Part shown: positions 9,632 to 18,446 of the stretch, piece after piece | How the letters are laid out: each line of letters begins with the position of its first letter | How positions within the stretch are numbered: the stretch's first letter is position 1 | NCBI GenBank assembly: GCA_031418715.1 | Contig: JANOJL010000030.1 | Location: 95,090 to 159,089, forward strand | Direction of reading: 5' to 3' | Origin: JANMDU01 sp031418715 | GTDB taxonomy: Bacteria > Pseudomonadota > Gammaproteobacteria > Burkholderiales > Burkholderiaceae_C | DNA: 64,000 bases | The notes under the pieces: model-generated | Database searches by the model: none | The model's input: only the letters and a program-made list of their open reading frames with translations | What the model was told of the DNA's origin: nothing | Program-made: the position numbers and the translations under genes

Positions 9632-10612
9632 TTATTTCTTATTAAAGGCTTCAATAATAGCTTTACCGTCGTCGCCGGCCAGCTTGAGCCAATCAGCTGT
9701 CATCTGATCGCCAATCACTTTCAGCTCCTTCTTCAGACCAGCGCTGGTGGTGTCGATCTTCATGCCTTTGGCAGCCAATTCTTTCAAGTATTCATCGTCT
9801 TTCTTTTCACTGGCTGCCCAGCCACGCTGCTCGGCAGCACTTGCTTGGCTCATAACCGCATCTTGCGAAGCTTTGTCCAGCGCATCAAATGATTTCTGAT
9901 TGACCACCACGGCATTGCGCGGCAACCAAGCATTCACATCATAAAAATACTTCACGCTTTCATAAAGCTTGCTATCCACACCGCTGGCGCTGGATGTGAG
10001 GAAATTGTCCACGCCGCCTGTGGCTAGCGCTGCTGGCAGCTCGGCCAATTGAACCGTCACAGGCTGTGCGCCCACGGCGGTTGCAATGTAAGACGTTGCT
10101 GGGTTGTAGGCGCGCATTTTCGTGCCCTTCAAATCTTTCATCGAAGACACAGGCTTAGCGGTATACAAGCCCTGGGGTGGCCATGGCACGGTGTAGAGCA
10201 GCTTGATGCCTTGGGCGGCCAAAGTCTTCACGAGTAAGGCGCGTGAAGCCGTGTCTAGCTTTTTGGATTCGGCGTAGCTGGTCGCCAAGAAAGGGATGGA
10301 GTCCACGCCAAAAACGGGCGCTTCATTGGAAGCTCCAGAGAGAATAAATTCGCCAATTGATGTTTGGCCTGACTGCACAGCGCGTTTGATCTCGTTGGCT
10401 TTGAAGAGTGATGCGCCTGGATGCACTGTGATCTTCAGTTTGCCTGATGTGGCTTTGTCGACCCCTTCAGAAAATTGCACCAAGTTTTGCACTTGGAAGG
10501 TATTGGCGCCATAGCCCGAAGGCAAATCCCATTTGGCTTGCGCAAATGCGCCGCCTGTTGCAGCGACTGCTGCGAGGGATATCAATAGTTTCTTCATCAT
10601 CATCTTCTCCAT
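9632..10612 (-). CDS. TRAP transporter substrate-binding protein (DctP family), second copy
   Basis: This 326-residue secreted binding protein has a Lys-rich N terminus and a hydrophobic signal segment ending AFAQA. It shares LLYTVPWPPQGLYTAKP and ITVHPGASLF with the copy at 12575 and, less closely, with the copy at 6576. The start is ambiguous: GGAGAAG overlaps the first codons and is followed by three ATGs in a row, so initiation at 10600 or 10597 is more plausible than at 10612. It directly precedes dctQ and is the natural partner of DctQM. Confidence 0.85.
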   Translation of the reverse strand: MEKMMMKKLLISLAAVAATGGAFAQAKWDLPSGYGANTFQVQNLVQFSEGVDKATSGKLKITVHPGASLFKANEIKRAVQSGQTSIGEFILSGASNEAPVFGVDSIPFLATSYAESKKLDTASRALLVKTLAAQGIKLLYTVPWPPQGLYTAKPVSSMKDLKGTKMRAYNPATSYIATAVGAQPVTVQLAELPAALATGGVDNFLTSSASGVDSKLYESVKYFYDVNAWLPRNAVVVNQKSFDALDKASQDAVMSQASAAEQRGWAASEKKDDEYLKELAAKGMKIDTTSAGLKKELKVIGDQMTADWLKLAGDDGKAIIEAFNKK

Positions 10613-10617
10613 TCAAG

Positions 10618-11418
10618 TTAAAAAGTAGCAAGCTCATGGGTGAGTAAATCGGTGATCAGCATCGCGCCGGGGGCGTGTGTGATGCACAAAGGCGGGCGCG
10701 CTTGCGTGATGGCTGCTTGCGGCGTCACGCCGCAAGCCCAAAACACAGGAATTTCGTCTGCTTGCAGCTGCACAGCATCGCCGTAATCGGGTTTGGATAA
10801 ATCAGCAATCCCAATCAGCGCAGGATCGCCCAGATGCACGGGCGCACCATGCACATTGGGAAATCGTGATGTGATCTGGATCGCACGAATCGCGTCGTGA
10901 GCTTTGAAAGGCCGCATCGAGACCACCATCGGCCCATGAAACACACCCGCAGCCTCGGTCGCAATATTCGTGCGATACATCGGCACATTCACGCCTTGAT
11001 CTGTATGCGCAATTCGCAACCCGGCCTCCACCAGTGCTTGCTCAAATGAGAAAGAGCAGCCAATCACGAAAGTCACCAGGTCTTTGCGCCAAAGTGAGCT
11101 GATATCCGTCGGCTCATCCACCAACACGCCCTCGTGCCAAACCCGATAACGCGGCACATCGGTGCAGATGTCTATGTCGTTGCCCAACTTTGGTAACTTG
11201 GCCTGGCCCGGCTCGCTCACTGCCAACAAAGGACAGGGCTTGGGATTGCGCTGGCAATAGCGCAAAAAGTCTTGCGCGTAGGCCTCAGGCAAGATCACCA
11301 CATTGCCTTGCACATAGCCGCTGGCCAAACCGCTGGTGTGCATCGTCCACTCGCCACGACGAATCGCGTATCGCGCATCGGCAGCGGCTGAGCCAGGAGG
11401 GAAATCGAGAGAATTCAC
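10618..11418 (-). CDS. DUF1445 / D-glutamate cyclase-like putative hydro-lyase
   Basis: This 266-residue protein matches the DUF1445 family: TSGLASGYVQGNVVILP near the N terminus, then FVIGCSFSFEQAL, a central NVPMYRTN and VSMRPF, and a late FWACGVTPQAA. The mammalian homologue is a D-glutamate cyclase making 5-oxo-D-proline, which fits the oxoprolinase-like gene in the same cluster, although bacterial members are mostly uncharacterised. The start codon is GTG at 11418. It is the first gene of the leftward TRAP-hyuAB operon. Confidence 0.8.
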   Translation of the reverse strand: MNSLDFPPGSAAADARYAIRRGEWTMHTSGLASGYVQGNVVILPEAYAQDFLRYCQRNPKPCPLLAVSEPGQAKLPKLGNDIDICTDVPRYRVWHEGVLVDEPTDISSLWRKDLVTFVIGCSFSFEQALVEAGLRIAHTDQGVNVPMYRTNIATEAAGVFHGPMVVSMRPFKAHDAIRAIQITSRFPNVHGAPVHLGDPALIGIADLSKPDYGDAVQLQADEIPVFWACGVTPQAAITQARPPLCITHAPGAMLITDLLTHELATF

Positions 11419-11578
11419 TTTTATTCCATGAAGTTTTTCAACATGAAACGGATTGTGAAGAGTTCAAATGCTTTTCGCAAACAAAAAATAATTTGCTTAG
11501 CTCATCAAAATAATTGATGATAAGCCAGAGGAGGGATGAAGGTTAACCCTGATGAAAATTGCCATTCAGCTGCAAATT

Positions 11579-12448
11579 TCAAATGAATGCCAAGGCAGAT
11601 TTCAACACTCCATCGACCAAACCCGTCGAAGGATCACTGCGATAGCTCGCATGAATCGGCAATGGCGGTAAAACGACATTGCATTTCAAAATGCGTAAAC
11701 CCTGCACGGCAGCCAAGCGCTCCGCCGCCGCCACAGGCAGCGTGACCACACCAAAGCCGCCCTGCGCCAATTGCGCCATGGCCGAGATCGAGGAAATCGT
11801 GTGAATCCGCTTGTTTTCCAATTTAGCGAGACGCAGCGCATCCAGCAGCGCCACATGCGGCTGCGAACCACGCTGGAAGGTGAGCAGCTCACCTTTGGCC
11901 AGTTCAGCCAAGGTATAAGCACGCTTTCTATGCTGCATCGCCTGCCCCACAAAACACATCGCCATCGAAGGCAGCGCCTTCGTGCGCACACCCTCGCCGC
12001 CGGCGGGCAAGGCCGCAAACACAATATCCAGTGCACCGCGTTGCACCTGATCCATCAGCACCGGCGTGGTCTCCACTGTTAGCTCCAGCTCCAAGCCGGG
12101 CTGCTCCACGCGCAGTTGTTCAATCCAAGGAATCAGCCAAGAGTGCAACACAGATTCAATCGCGCCGATGCGCAGCGATGCCGCGATTGCCATGCCCGAT
12201 CCCATCTCTGCTTTGATTTCACGCTGCAATTCAAGCAACTTTTGCGCATACGTCACAAAGCGCCCGCCCGCCACCGTGAGGCGAAATTGCTTGTCACGCC
12301 TATCAAGTAGCAACACACCTAACTCCTCCTCAAGTGCAGCCACGCGCGCAGACATAGCCGACTGTGTCAAAAACAGCTTTTCCGCCGCCCGAGAGACCGA
12401 TTTGAGCGTCGCGACCCAATAGAAAGCTTCAACAAAACGCAGATTCAT
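11579..12448 (-). CDS. LysR-type transcriptional regulator
   Basis: This 289-residue protein has a helix-turn-helix at residues 1-60 (VSRAAEKLFLTQSAMSARV) and a substrate-binding domain after about residue 90. The ATG at 12448 follows GGAGCTG at good distance; an upstream in-frame start at 12466 is less likely. It lies upstream of the leftward TRAP-hyuAB cluster in the same orientation and is divergent from the third TRAP binding-protein gene, 126 bp away. The simplest inference is that it controls one or both. Confidence 0.85.
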   Translation of the reverse strand: MNLRFVEAFYWVATLKSVSRAAEKLFLTQSAMSARVAALEEELGVLLLDRRDKQFRLTVAGGRFVTYAQKLLELQREIKAEMGSGMAIAASLRIGAIESVLHSWLIPWIEQLRVEQPGLELELTVETTPVLMDQVQRGALDIVFAALPAGGEGVRTKALPSMAMCFVGQAMQHRKRAYTLAELAKGELLTFQRGSQPHVALLDALRLAKLENKRIHTISSISAMAQLAQGGFGVVTLPVAAAERLAAVQGLRILKCNVVLPPLPIHASYRSDPSTGLVDGVLKSALAFI

Positions 12449-12574
12449 AAAAACAGCTCCTTCCAAGAGATCAGCAGCCCGACATAAACAGCCAGCAGTT
12501 TGAGGGAATATACGGTTGATTTGGCATCTCTTTTGCTTATATCCTTGATCTCTTGTTCTTCAATAGGAATTACC

Positions 12575-13546
12575 ATGTTCAAAAAATTTGCATTGGCTAT
12601 TAGCCTCTCGCTGATCAGCGCGGGCGCTGCCTTCGCGCAAGTCAAATGGGATTTGCCCAGCGCTTACCCGGCCTCTAATTTCCACACGGAAAACCTTGTG
12701 CAGTTTGCAGCCGACATCGACAAAGCCACCGCCGGCAAACTCAAAATCACCGTGCATCCTGGTGCATCGCTCTTCAAAGCGCCTGAGATCAAGCGCGCGG
12801 TGCAATCGAATCAAGCCCAAGTGGGCGAGGTGTTGCTGGCCAATCTGGCCAACGAATGGCAAATCTATGGCGCTGATGGCCTGCCTTTCTTGGCTGACAG
12901 CTACGAAGAAGCCGCCAAACTCTGGCGCGTACAAAAACCCATGATTGACAAGAAGCTTGGAGAGCAAGGCATGAGCGTGCTGTATGCCGTGCCATGGCCT
13001 CCGCAAGGCTTGTATGCCAAAAAGCCGATCAATTCTGGCGCAGATTTGAAGGGCTACAAATGGCGCGCCTACAGCCCTGCCACAGCACGCATGGCTGAGT
13101 TGCTCGGCGCACAGCCCGTCACCGTGCAAGCGGCCGAAGTCAGCCAAGCGTTTGCCACGGGTGTGGCCGATAGCATGATGAGCTCCGGCTCCACCGGATG
13201 GGATGCCAAGCTGCATGAGACCGTGAAGCAGTGGTATGACATGCAAGCTTGGCTGCCGAAAAATGCCGTGATCGTAAACAAAGCCGCTTTCGATGCCCTC
13301 GATGCGCCTGCCAAAGCTGCCGTGCTCAAAGCTGCAGCAGATGCCGAAGTGCGCGGCTTTGCAGCCAGCCAAAAGGCCAACGGCGAAACACTTGACAAGC
13401 TCAAGGGTGCCGGCATGCAAATTTTGAAGCCAAGCGCAGCACTCACCACTGATATGAAAAAAGTGGGCGAAACAATGATTAAGGAATGGCTGGAAAAAGC
13501 TGGCCCTGAGGGTAAACAACTGCTTGACGCTTACAACAAGATGTGA
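12575..13546 (+). CDS. TRAP transporter substrate-binding protein (DctP family), third copy
   Basis: This 323-residue secreted binding protein has a signal peptide of about 21 residues ending AAFAQ. It is similar along its length to the binding protein at 9632, sharing KWDLPSAYPASNFHTENLVQ-like and VLYAVPWPPQGLYAKKP segments. It stands alone, read rightward and divergent from the LysR gene, and ends at a clear terminator, so it may serve the DctQM pair 3 kb away with a different ligand or expression pattern. I start at the ATG at 12575 after AGGAAT. Confidence 0.85.
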   Translation: MFKKFALAISLSLISAGAAFAQVKWDLPSAYPASNFHTENLVQFAADIDKATAGKLKITVHPGASLFKAPEIKRAVQSNQAQVGEVLLANLANEWQIYGADGLPFLADSYEEAAKLWRVQKPMIDKKLGEQGMSVLYAVPWPPQGLYAKKPINSGADLKGYKWRAYSPATARMAELLGAQPVTVQAAEVSQAFATGVADSMMSSGSTGWDAKLHETVKQWYDMQAWLPKNAVIVNKAAFDALDAPAKAAVLKAAADAEVRGFAASQKANGETLDKLKGAGMQILKPSAALTTDMKKVGETMIKEWLEKAGPEGKQLLDAYNKM

Positions 13547-13577
13547 TTTTTCAGCTGTGCTTTGATGCACACAAGTC

Positions 13578-13607
13578 AAAGGGCAGCCGTTGAGCTGCCC
13601 TTTTTTT
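13578..13607 (+). terminator. Rho-independent terminator after the third dctP
   Basis: The stem GGGCAGC / GCTGCCC with a CGTTGA loop is followed by seven T residues, 32 bp after the stop of the rightward binding-protein gene. Confidence 0.9.
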
Positions 13608-13648
13608 GCTGCACGCAAAGATGCATGAAGAGTTGTATTTTTTTAACG

Positions 13649-13705
13649 AAATCGGCCTCATCCCTTTATAATATGTACATAGTATGCTACGTATTTAATA
13701 GCATA
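13649..13705 (+). repeat. Dispersed two-hairpin repeat, copy 3 (diverged)
   Basis: The segment CATCCCTTTATAATATGTAC corresponds to the repeat's left arm, and a GCTACGTATTTAATAGC stem follows. The central TCTGCGCAGA palindrome has decayed. It fills the leader of the next gene up to 11 bases before its ATG. Confidence 0.6.
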
Positions 13706-13716
13706 TAGAATGAAGT

Positions 13717-15159
13717 ATGACCTCACCTAATCCCACCCTACTCATCCAAAACGCCACCTGCATCGCCTTGATGGACGATGCGCAGACTGAGCTGAATGAC
13801 ACCAGCCTGCTGATTCGCGGGAATGTGATCGAAGCGATTGGCTCGGCGCAAGAGTTGCTGCATAGCGCAGGTGGGCGAGTTGATGAAATCATTGATGCAC
13901 GCGGCCATATCGTGATACCGGGTATGGTGAACACGCATCACCACATGTATCAATCGCTCACGCGCACGATTCCAGCTGCGCAAAATGCCGAGCTGTTTTC
14001 ATGGCTGCGTGGGCTGTATCCGATTTGGGCGAATCTCACGCCCGAGATGATCCACGTCTCCACGCAAACGGCGATGGCCGAGCTGCTGCTCTCGGGCTGT
14101 ACCACAAGCAGCGATCACCTGTATATCTATCCCAATGGCGTGAAGCTGGACGACAGCATTGAAGCCGCCCGCGAGATCGGCATGCGCTTCACTGCCACGC
14201 GCGGCAGCATGAGCGTGGGCCAAAGCGCAGGCGGCTTGCCGCCAGATCGCGTGGTGGAAAAAGAAGATACCATCCTCAAAGACACGCAGCGTTTGATTGA
14301 GCAACACCACAATGCAGCGCACGGCAGCATGCTCCACATAGCAGTCGCGCCCTGCTCGCCATTCAGCGTGAGCCGCGATTTAATGCGTGAATCGGCGGTA
14401 TTGGCGCGGCATCATGGCGTACGCCTGCACACGCACTTGGCAGAAAACGATCATGACATCGCCTACAGCCTAGAAAAATTCGGCTGCACCCCGGCGCAAT
14501 ATGCGCACGACCTCGGCTGGACGGGCGCTGATGTCTGGCATGCCCATTGCGTGAAGCTCGATGACGAAGGCATCAGCCTCTTCGCCGCCACGCGCACCGG
14601 CGTAGCGCACTGCCCCTGCAGCAACATGCGCTTGGCCAGTGGCATCGCGCCGATTCGCAAAATGCTCGATGCCGGTGTGCCCGTGGGCTTGGGCGTTGAC
14701 GGCAGTGCGAGCAATGATGCCGCCCACATGGTGAACGAAGCCCGCCAAGCCATGCTGCTCGCCCGCGTAGGCCGCGCAATGCAGCCGCCCGAAGATCGCA
14801 ACGGAAGACGTTTCTTCGGCTGCGATCTTGGCCCCGCAGAGATGACCGCCCGCGATGCCTTGCGCATCGCCACACGCGGCGGCGCACAAGTCCTAGGCCG
14901 CCCAGACATCGGCCACATCGCGCCCGGCATGTGCGCTGATCTCGCGCTGTTTGACCTACGCACCTTAAGCTTCGCCGGTGGAGCGGTACACGACCCAGTA
15001 GCCAGCCTACTGCTGTGCGCCAGCCCGCAGGCAGCCTACACCGTTGTGAACGGCAAAGTCGTGGTGCGCGGAGGGCAGCTCACGACTGTTGAGCTACCAC
15101 CGCTGATTGAAAATCACAATCGGCTTGCACTGCATCTGGCTTCTTTGAGTCGACATTAA
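13717..15159 (+). CDS. 8-oxoguanine deaminase-like amidohydrolase
   Basis: This 480-residue metal-dependent amidohydrolase has the HxH metal site in PGMVNTHHHMYQSLTR (about residues 69-84), a central histidine in HTHLAEN, a later WHAHCVKL, and the catalytic aspartate in GLGVDGSASND. These details match the 8-oxoguanine deaminase group related to cytosine deaminases and atrazine chlorohydrolase; the enzyme releases ammonia from oxidised guanine to give urate. Length fits. It is monocistronic as far as can be seen. Another aminohydrolase substrate is possible. Confidence 0.82.
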   Translation: MTSPNPTLLIQNATCIALMDDAQTELNDTSLLIRGNVIEAIGSAQELLHSAGGRVDEIIDARGHIVIPGMVNTHHHMYQSLTRTIPAAQNAELFSWLRGLYPIWANLTPEMIHVSTQTAMAELLLSGCTTSSDHLYIYPNGVKLDDSIEAAREIGMRFTATRGSMSVGQSAGGLPPDRVVEKEDTILKDTQRLIEQHHNAAHGSMLHIAVAPCSPFSVSRDLMRESAVLARHHGVRLHTHLAENDHDIAYSLEKFGCTPAQYAHDLGWTGADVWHAHCVKLDDEGISLFAATRTGVAHCPCSNMRLASGIAPIRKMLDAGVPVGLGVDGSASNDAAHMVNEARQAMLLARVGRAMQPPEDRNGRRFFGCDLGPAEMTARDALRIATRGGAQVLGRPDIGHIAPGMCADLALFDLRTLSFAGGAVHDPVASLLLCASPQAAYTVVNGKVVVRGGQLTTVELPPLIENHNRLALHLASLSRH

Positions 15160-15245
15160 TCAGCGTATTTCGCGCAAAGATTTTTGCTGAGCCCGCCATC
15201 ATCACGGAGCAAAACGCGCAGGTAGTGCGATCCCCCCAGAGTTCA

Positions 15246-16430
15246 TCACTCCACAGCAAACGTCAACCCAGCATTCGCCTGCAGCCGCGTAATGATGTCC
15301 TTACCCAAAGCAGGCGCAGGTGTCCAGATACCACCGCTTGTTTCTTTGGATTCTTTGAGCAGGCACACGGCGCACTCGGTGATCATTTTGCTGGTCGAGC
15401 CGTAGCCTGGATCGCGATCGCCTTTAACGCTGACTTTTGCCTTGTTGCCCTGCGCGTCTTCGGCGAGGAAGAGCATATCGTAGAAGCCGTTTTCACGCTC
15501 TTCTTTGCTCGGGCCTTCGCCGGGCTTGGGGCCGCCTTCGCCGCCTAGCGATTTGTCGTTGGCGACATGATTTGCGATGGCTTGGCCTTTTTCGCCTGCG
15601 CCTGTGATCATCATTTCGTCGTACACGAAATCTGGGCCATAGGTGTGCGCCATCAAGAAGTTGGAGCGGTGGATGTTGCGGGTGTTGATCGCGGCCATGA
15701 CGAAAGGCGCAACCCACATATCTGCGCCAAGCGCCTCATCGATCATCGGTTTGCCGCCACTGGGCTGCTTGGGGCCGGTAAAGCCAGGGGTCAGCGAAAA
15801 CGGGTTGCGCAGTAGATCGAGCACGCTGGGGTCGGAGCCGGCAGCTGCCATGGTGGCCTTCAAGCTGGCAGCGGTGCCACCGGAGAAGGTGCCTTTCATT
15901 TTGCGCACACGGCCACGGATGCGCGGCGCGGCGTGGCCGAATTTCGTTTTGAATTCGCTTTGCAGCATGAAAACGCCCATGTCGAACGGGACGGAATCAA
16001 AGCCGCAGGAGAAGACGATGCGCGCACCGCTGGCCTTGGCCTGCGCCTCGTGTGCGTCGATCATGTGGCGCATCCAAGCGGGCTCGCCGCACAGATCGAC
16101 GTAATCGACACCGCTGGCTGCGCAGGCGGCGACCATCTCATTGCCATAGAGCTGATACGGGCCAACGGTGGTGAGCACGAGGCGGGTGCGTGCCATCAGC
16201 GCTTGCAGGCTGGCGGCGTTGCCCGTGTCTGTCACGACCAAGGGCGTGTCTTTTGGCGCGCCGATCTCGTCGCGCACTGCAGCCAATTTTTCTGCGCTAC
16301 GGCCACCCATGGCCCAGCGGATACCCTCGGCATTGCCGCTATTGGGGTATCGCGCCATCATGTATTCAGCGACCAGGCGGCCTGTGAAGCCAGTGGCACC
16401 GTGGATCACGATATCGAATTCTTTGCTCAT
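15246..16430 (-). CDS. Saccharopine dehydrogenase-like / trans-acting enoyl reductase family protein
   Basis: This 394-residue protein opens with a Rossmann nucleotide-binding motif, IHGATGFTGRLVAEY. It continues with TVGPYQLYGNEMVAACA, DYVDLCGEP and FSCGFDSVPFDMG, which are typical of the family that includes mycobacterial trans-acting enoyl reductase and human SCCPDH. The substrate is not known. Its start ATG at 16430 overlaps the stop of the racemase-like gene by four bases and has a strong AGGAGA ribosome site, so the two are translationally coupled. Confidence 0.82.
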   Translation of the reverse strand: MSKEFDIVIHGATGFTGRLVAEYMMARYPNSGNAEGIRWAMGGRSAEKLAAVRDEIGAPKDTPLVVTDTGNAASLQALMARTRLVLTTVGPYQLYGNEMVAACAASGVDYVDLCGEPAWMRHMIDAHEAQAKASGARIVFSCGFDSVPFDMGVFMLQSEFKTKFGHAAPRIRGRVRKMKGTFSGGTAASLKATMAAAGSDPSVLDLLRNPFSLTPGFTGPKQPSGGKPMIDEALGADMWVAPFVMAAINTRNIHRSNFLMAHTYGPDFVYDEMMITGAGEKGQAIANHVANDKSLGGEGGPKPGEGPSKEERENGFYDMLFLAEDAQGNKAKVSVKGDRDPGYGSTSKMITECAVCLLKESKETSGGIWTPAPALGKDIITRLQANAGLTFAVE

Positions 16431-17203
16431 AGGGATTCTCCTGAAGATGTGGCATTTTGCACTTGTGGAACAGGGGCTGATTTGCTCAAAGTCGCATCAA
16501 TGACTTTGCGCAAGCGTAGGTCGTCGATCAAGCTGCGCACTTGCCAGCCGGTGGCGGCTTCAATGGCGGCTTTGTAGGGTGGCATGTTGGTGCATTCGAG
16601 CAGTAAGGTTTTCAGATGCGGCGCGCGCGCTTGAAGTGCCAAAGCGGCGGCTACCACGTCTTTTTCTGCTTGCGCCAAGTCAAGCGTGGGTTGGTTACCC
16701 AAAATCTTATTCACAAACTCTGTACCCGCGGGAACGCCTTGAATGATCACGTCTTTCAAGCGGTCTCTGGGCACGCCCGATGCGCGCAAATGCTCAGATC
16801 CCAAACTACATGAGCTGATTGTGAGCACGCCCACTTGAGGCTCTTTCGCAAGCAAAGCAGGCAACTGTAGCAAGCTGGAGGTAACCACCGGAATCTTCAC
16901 CACCGATTGCAACTCCTTTTGCAGCAGCACAAGAAAGCCACAGCTCGTCGTCACGGCTTGCACGCCGCGCATCTGCATGCTGCGCACAATGCCCTGAAAA
17001 CCTGGCACCATCCGCGCTTGGCGCAAACTCGCAGCAGAAGTGACTACCTTAGCTGGCCACACGCCTTTGAACACGTCCTTGTGCGTTGAGACACCAAACG
17101 TTTCGGGATGCCCAACATCGCCCTTAGGGCGCACAAACTGCGTGTCCAGCATGATGATGCCGAGCACGGAAGGCGTTTTTCCGAAGGTATGGATGCCGCT
17201 CAT
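16427..17203 (-). CDS. Aspartate/glutamate racemase family protein
   Basis: This 258-residue protein belongs to the Asp/Glu/hydantoin racemase superfamily. The two expected catalytic cysteines are visible in AVTTSCGFL and LLECTNMPPY, each in its conserved setting, with VLTISSCSL between. The family interconverts amino-acid or hydantoin enantiomers without cofactor; which one is used here is unknown. It precedes the enoyl-reductase-like gene with an ATGA overlap and follows the patatin gene by 18 bp, so all three probably form one leftward operon. Confidence 0.82.
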   Translation of the reverse strand: MSGIHTFGKTPSVLGIIMLDTQFVRPKGDVGHPETFGVSTHKDVFKGVWPAKVVTSAASLRQARMVPGFQGIVRSMQMRGVQAVTTSCGFLVLLQKELQSVVKIPVVTSSLLQLPALLAKEPQVGVLTISSCSLGSEHLRASGVPRDRLKDVIIQGVPAGTEFVNKILGNQPTLDLAQAEKDVVAAALALQARAPHLKTLLLECTNMPPYKAAIEAATGWQVRSLIDDLRLRKVIDATLSKSAPVPQVQNATSSGESL

Positions 17204-17221
17204 CGCTGATTCACATTCGAC

Positions 17222-18313
17222 TCACAGCGGTTTCACCACAGAAAGATCGGGCTTGTCTAACCATGCTGCAAACTCATCCGCGAGCTGCTGCGCCGCGCTG
17301 GTTGCGCCCTGCCATTGCGCCACACGCGCCGCCAGATTCGTACCGTGGTGTGCAAAATCATTGCGATCTGGCAGCTTGCCGCGAGGCAGTTTCGCAATCC
17401 ATTCTTTGCTCGGCGCCAGCACAATCATGCGTTCCAAAAACGCGCTAGATCCATGCCGCCATTTGAGCGATTTATCCAACCAACCCGGCACCACCGCTTG
17501 CTGAAAATGCGGATAAAGCACGATGCCGTCATCGGCCTTGTAATCCAAATGCAAGTGATAGTCGGTAATGCCACCATCCCAATACGCACCGCGCGGTGCG
17601 CCTGGAATATCGTGCACAGCTTTCAATACAAAAGGGATGGAGCAACTGGCTTGCAGCGCGGGATTGAAATTGGCTTCGCTGAGGGCGATTTGGCGGGTGC
17701 GGTAATCCTGTGTTTGGAAAGGGAGCTGCGCCAAAGCCTGCGCGGGTAACTTATCTTGAGACGAGAACACCACCCGTTCCAACCAAGCCCCCATCGCCTT
17801 GCGCCGCACCACATTGGTAAAAAATGCTCCCGCATAACCCAGCGGCGCACGCAGCTTGCCTTCGCGCCCCAGAATATGCCGCCCACGCGACGTCACGATG
17901 TGCAGCTTGTAGCGCGGATGCGAGAGCACTTCCTGCACCCGCCCGCCGTAGAAAGCCTCTAAGGAAGCGCCAAAATCTGCGCTGATTCGATCTGGTGTGG
18001 GGAATTTTTTACCGGGTTCTAGCGCGTAATCTTGATGAATGTAATCGCGCTCAAGCCGCTCGAAAGCTTGGACAGAATCATTCAAACAAGCAGTCGCCAT
18101 GCGCCAAGCGCCAATGCTTGCTCCAACGAGGTCAACGCTTTGCTGAGACTGCGGCAGCCATTGCCCAAAAATATACCGATCCAAGGGCACGAGGATCAGC
18201 CCTTTTGGCCCACCCGCTGCAGCAGGCATCGTGCGCACATGCGAAGGAGCGAGCCCCTGCGTTTGAAGGTGCTCAAGCGCTTTGGGGCCAGCGTAGATTC
18301 GGAGGGCTTGCAT
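17222..18313 (-). CDS. Patatin-like phospholipase
   Basis: This 363-residue protein has patatin features: a glycine-rich oxyanion segment AAAGGPKGLILV, the nucleophile motif VGASIGAW (G-x-S-x-G, serine near residue 66) and a downstream YWDGGITDYH that supplies the catalytic aspartate. No signal peptide or membrane segment is obvious. Patatins hydrolyse phospholipid or neutral-lipid acyl chains. It is the first gene of a likely three-gene operon with the racemase and enoyl-reductase-like genes. Confidence 0.8.
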   Translation of the reverse strand: MQALRIYAGPKALEHLQTQGLAPSHVRTMPAAAGGPKGLILVPLDRYIFGQWLPQSQQSVDLVGASIGAWRMATACLNDSVQAFERLERDYIHQDYALEPGKKFPTPDRISADFGASLEAFYGGRVQEVLSHPRYKLHIVTSRGRHILGREGKLRAPLGYAGAFFTNVVRRKAMGAWLERVVFSSQDKLPAQALAQLPFQTQDYRTRQIALSEANFNPALQASCSIPFVLKAVHDIPGAPRGAYWDGGITDYHLHLDYKADDGIVLYPHFQQAVVPGWLDKSLKWRHGSSAFLERMIVLAPSKEWIAKLPRGKLPDRNDFAHHGTNLAARVAQWQGATSAAQQLADEFAAWLDKPDLSVVKPL

Positions 18314-18335
18314 GGCTTGATTTTATAAGTGTTTT

Positions 18336-18386
18336 AGGGGGTTTACCGTTATAAAACCTGCGCAGCATGCTATCAAATATGTAGCA
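18336..18386 (+). repeat. Dispersed two-hairpin repeat, copy 4
   Basis: The copy reads TTTACCGTTATAAAACCTGC, then GCAGCATGCTATCAAATATG and TAGCA. It lies between infC and the patatin gene, directly next to the infC terminator. Confidence 0.8.
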
Positions 18387-18387
18387 A

Positions 18388-18423
18388 TTAAAAAAGGACA
18401 AGAAAGTCACCCTTCTTGTCCTC
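18388..18423 (-). terminator. Rho-independent terminator of infC
   Basis: On the minus strand AGGACAAGAA pairs with TTCTTGTCCT around a short loop and is followed by TTTTTTAATT. It stands 24 bp after the infC stop, so infC is not cotranscribed with rpmI-rplT here. Confidence 0.88.
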
Positions 18424-18446
18424 ATTGCAGTGACAACCGTGCCAGA

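Noticed and set aside
13620..13716. Purine riboswitch before the 8-oxoguanine deaminase
   Set aside because: The leader's stems are explained by a diverged copy of the dispersed repeat, and no purine-riboswitch core loops can be found.
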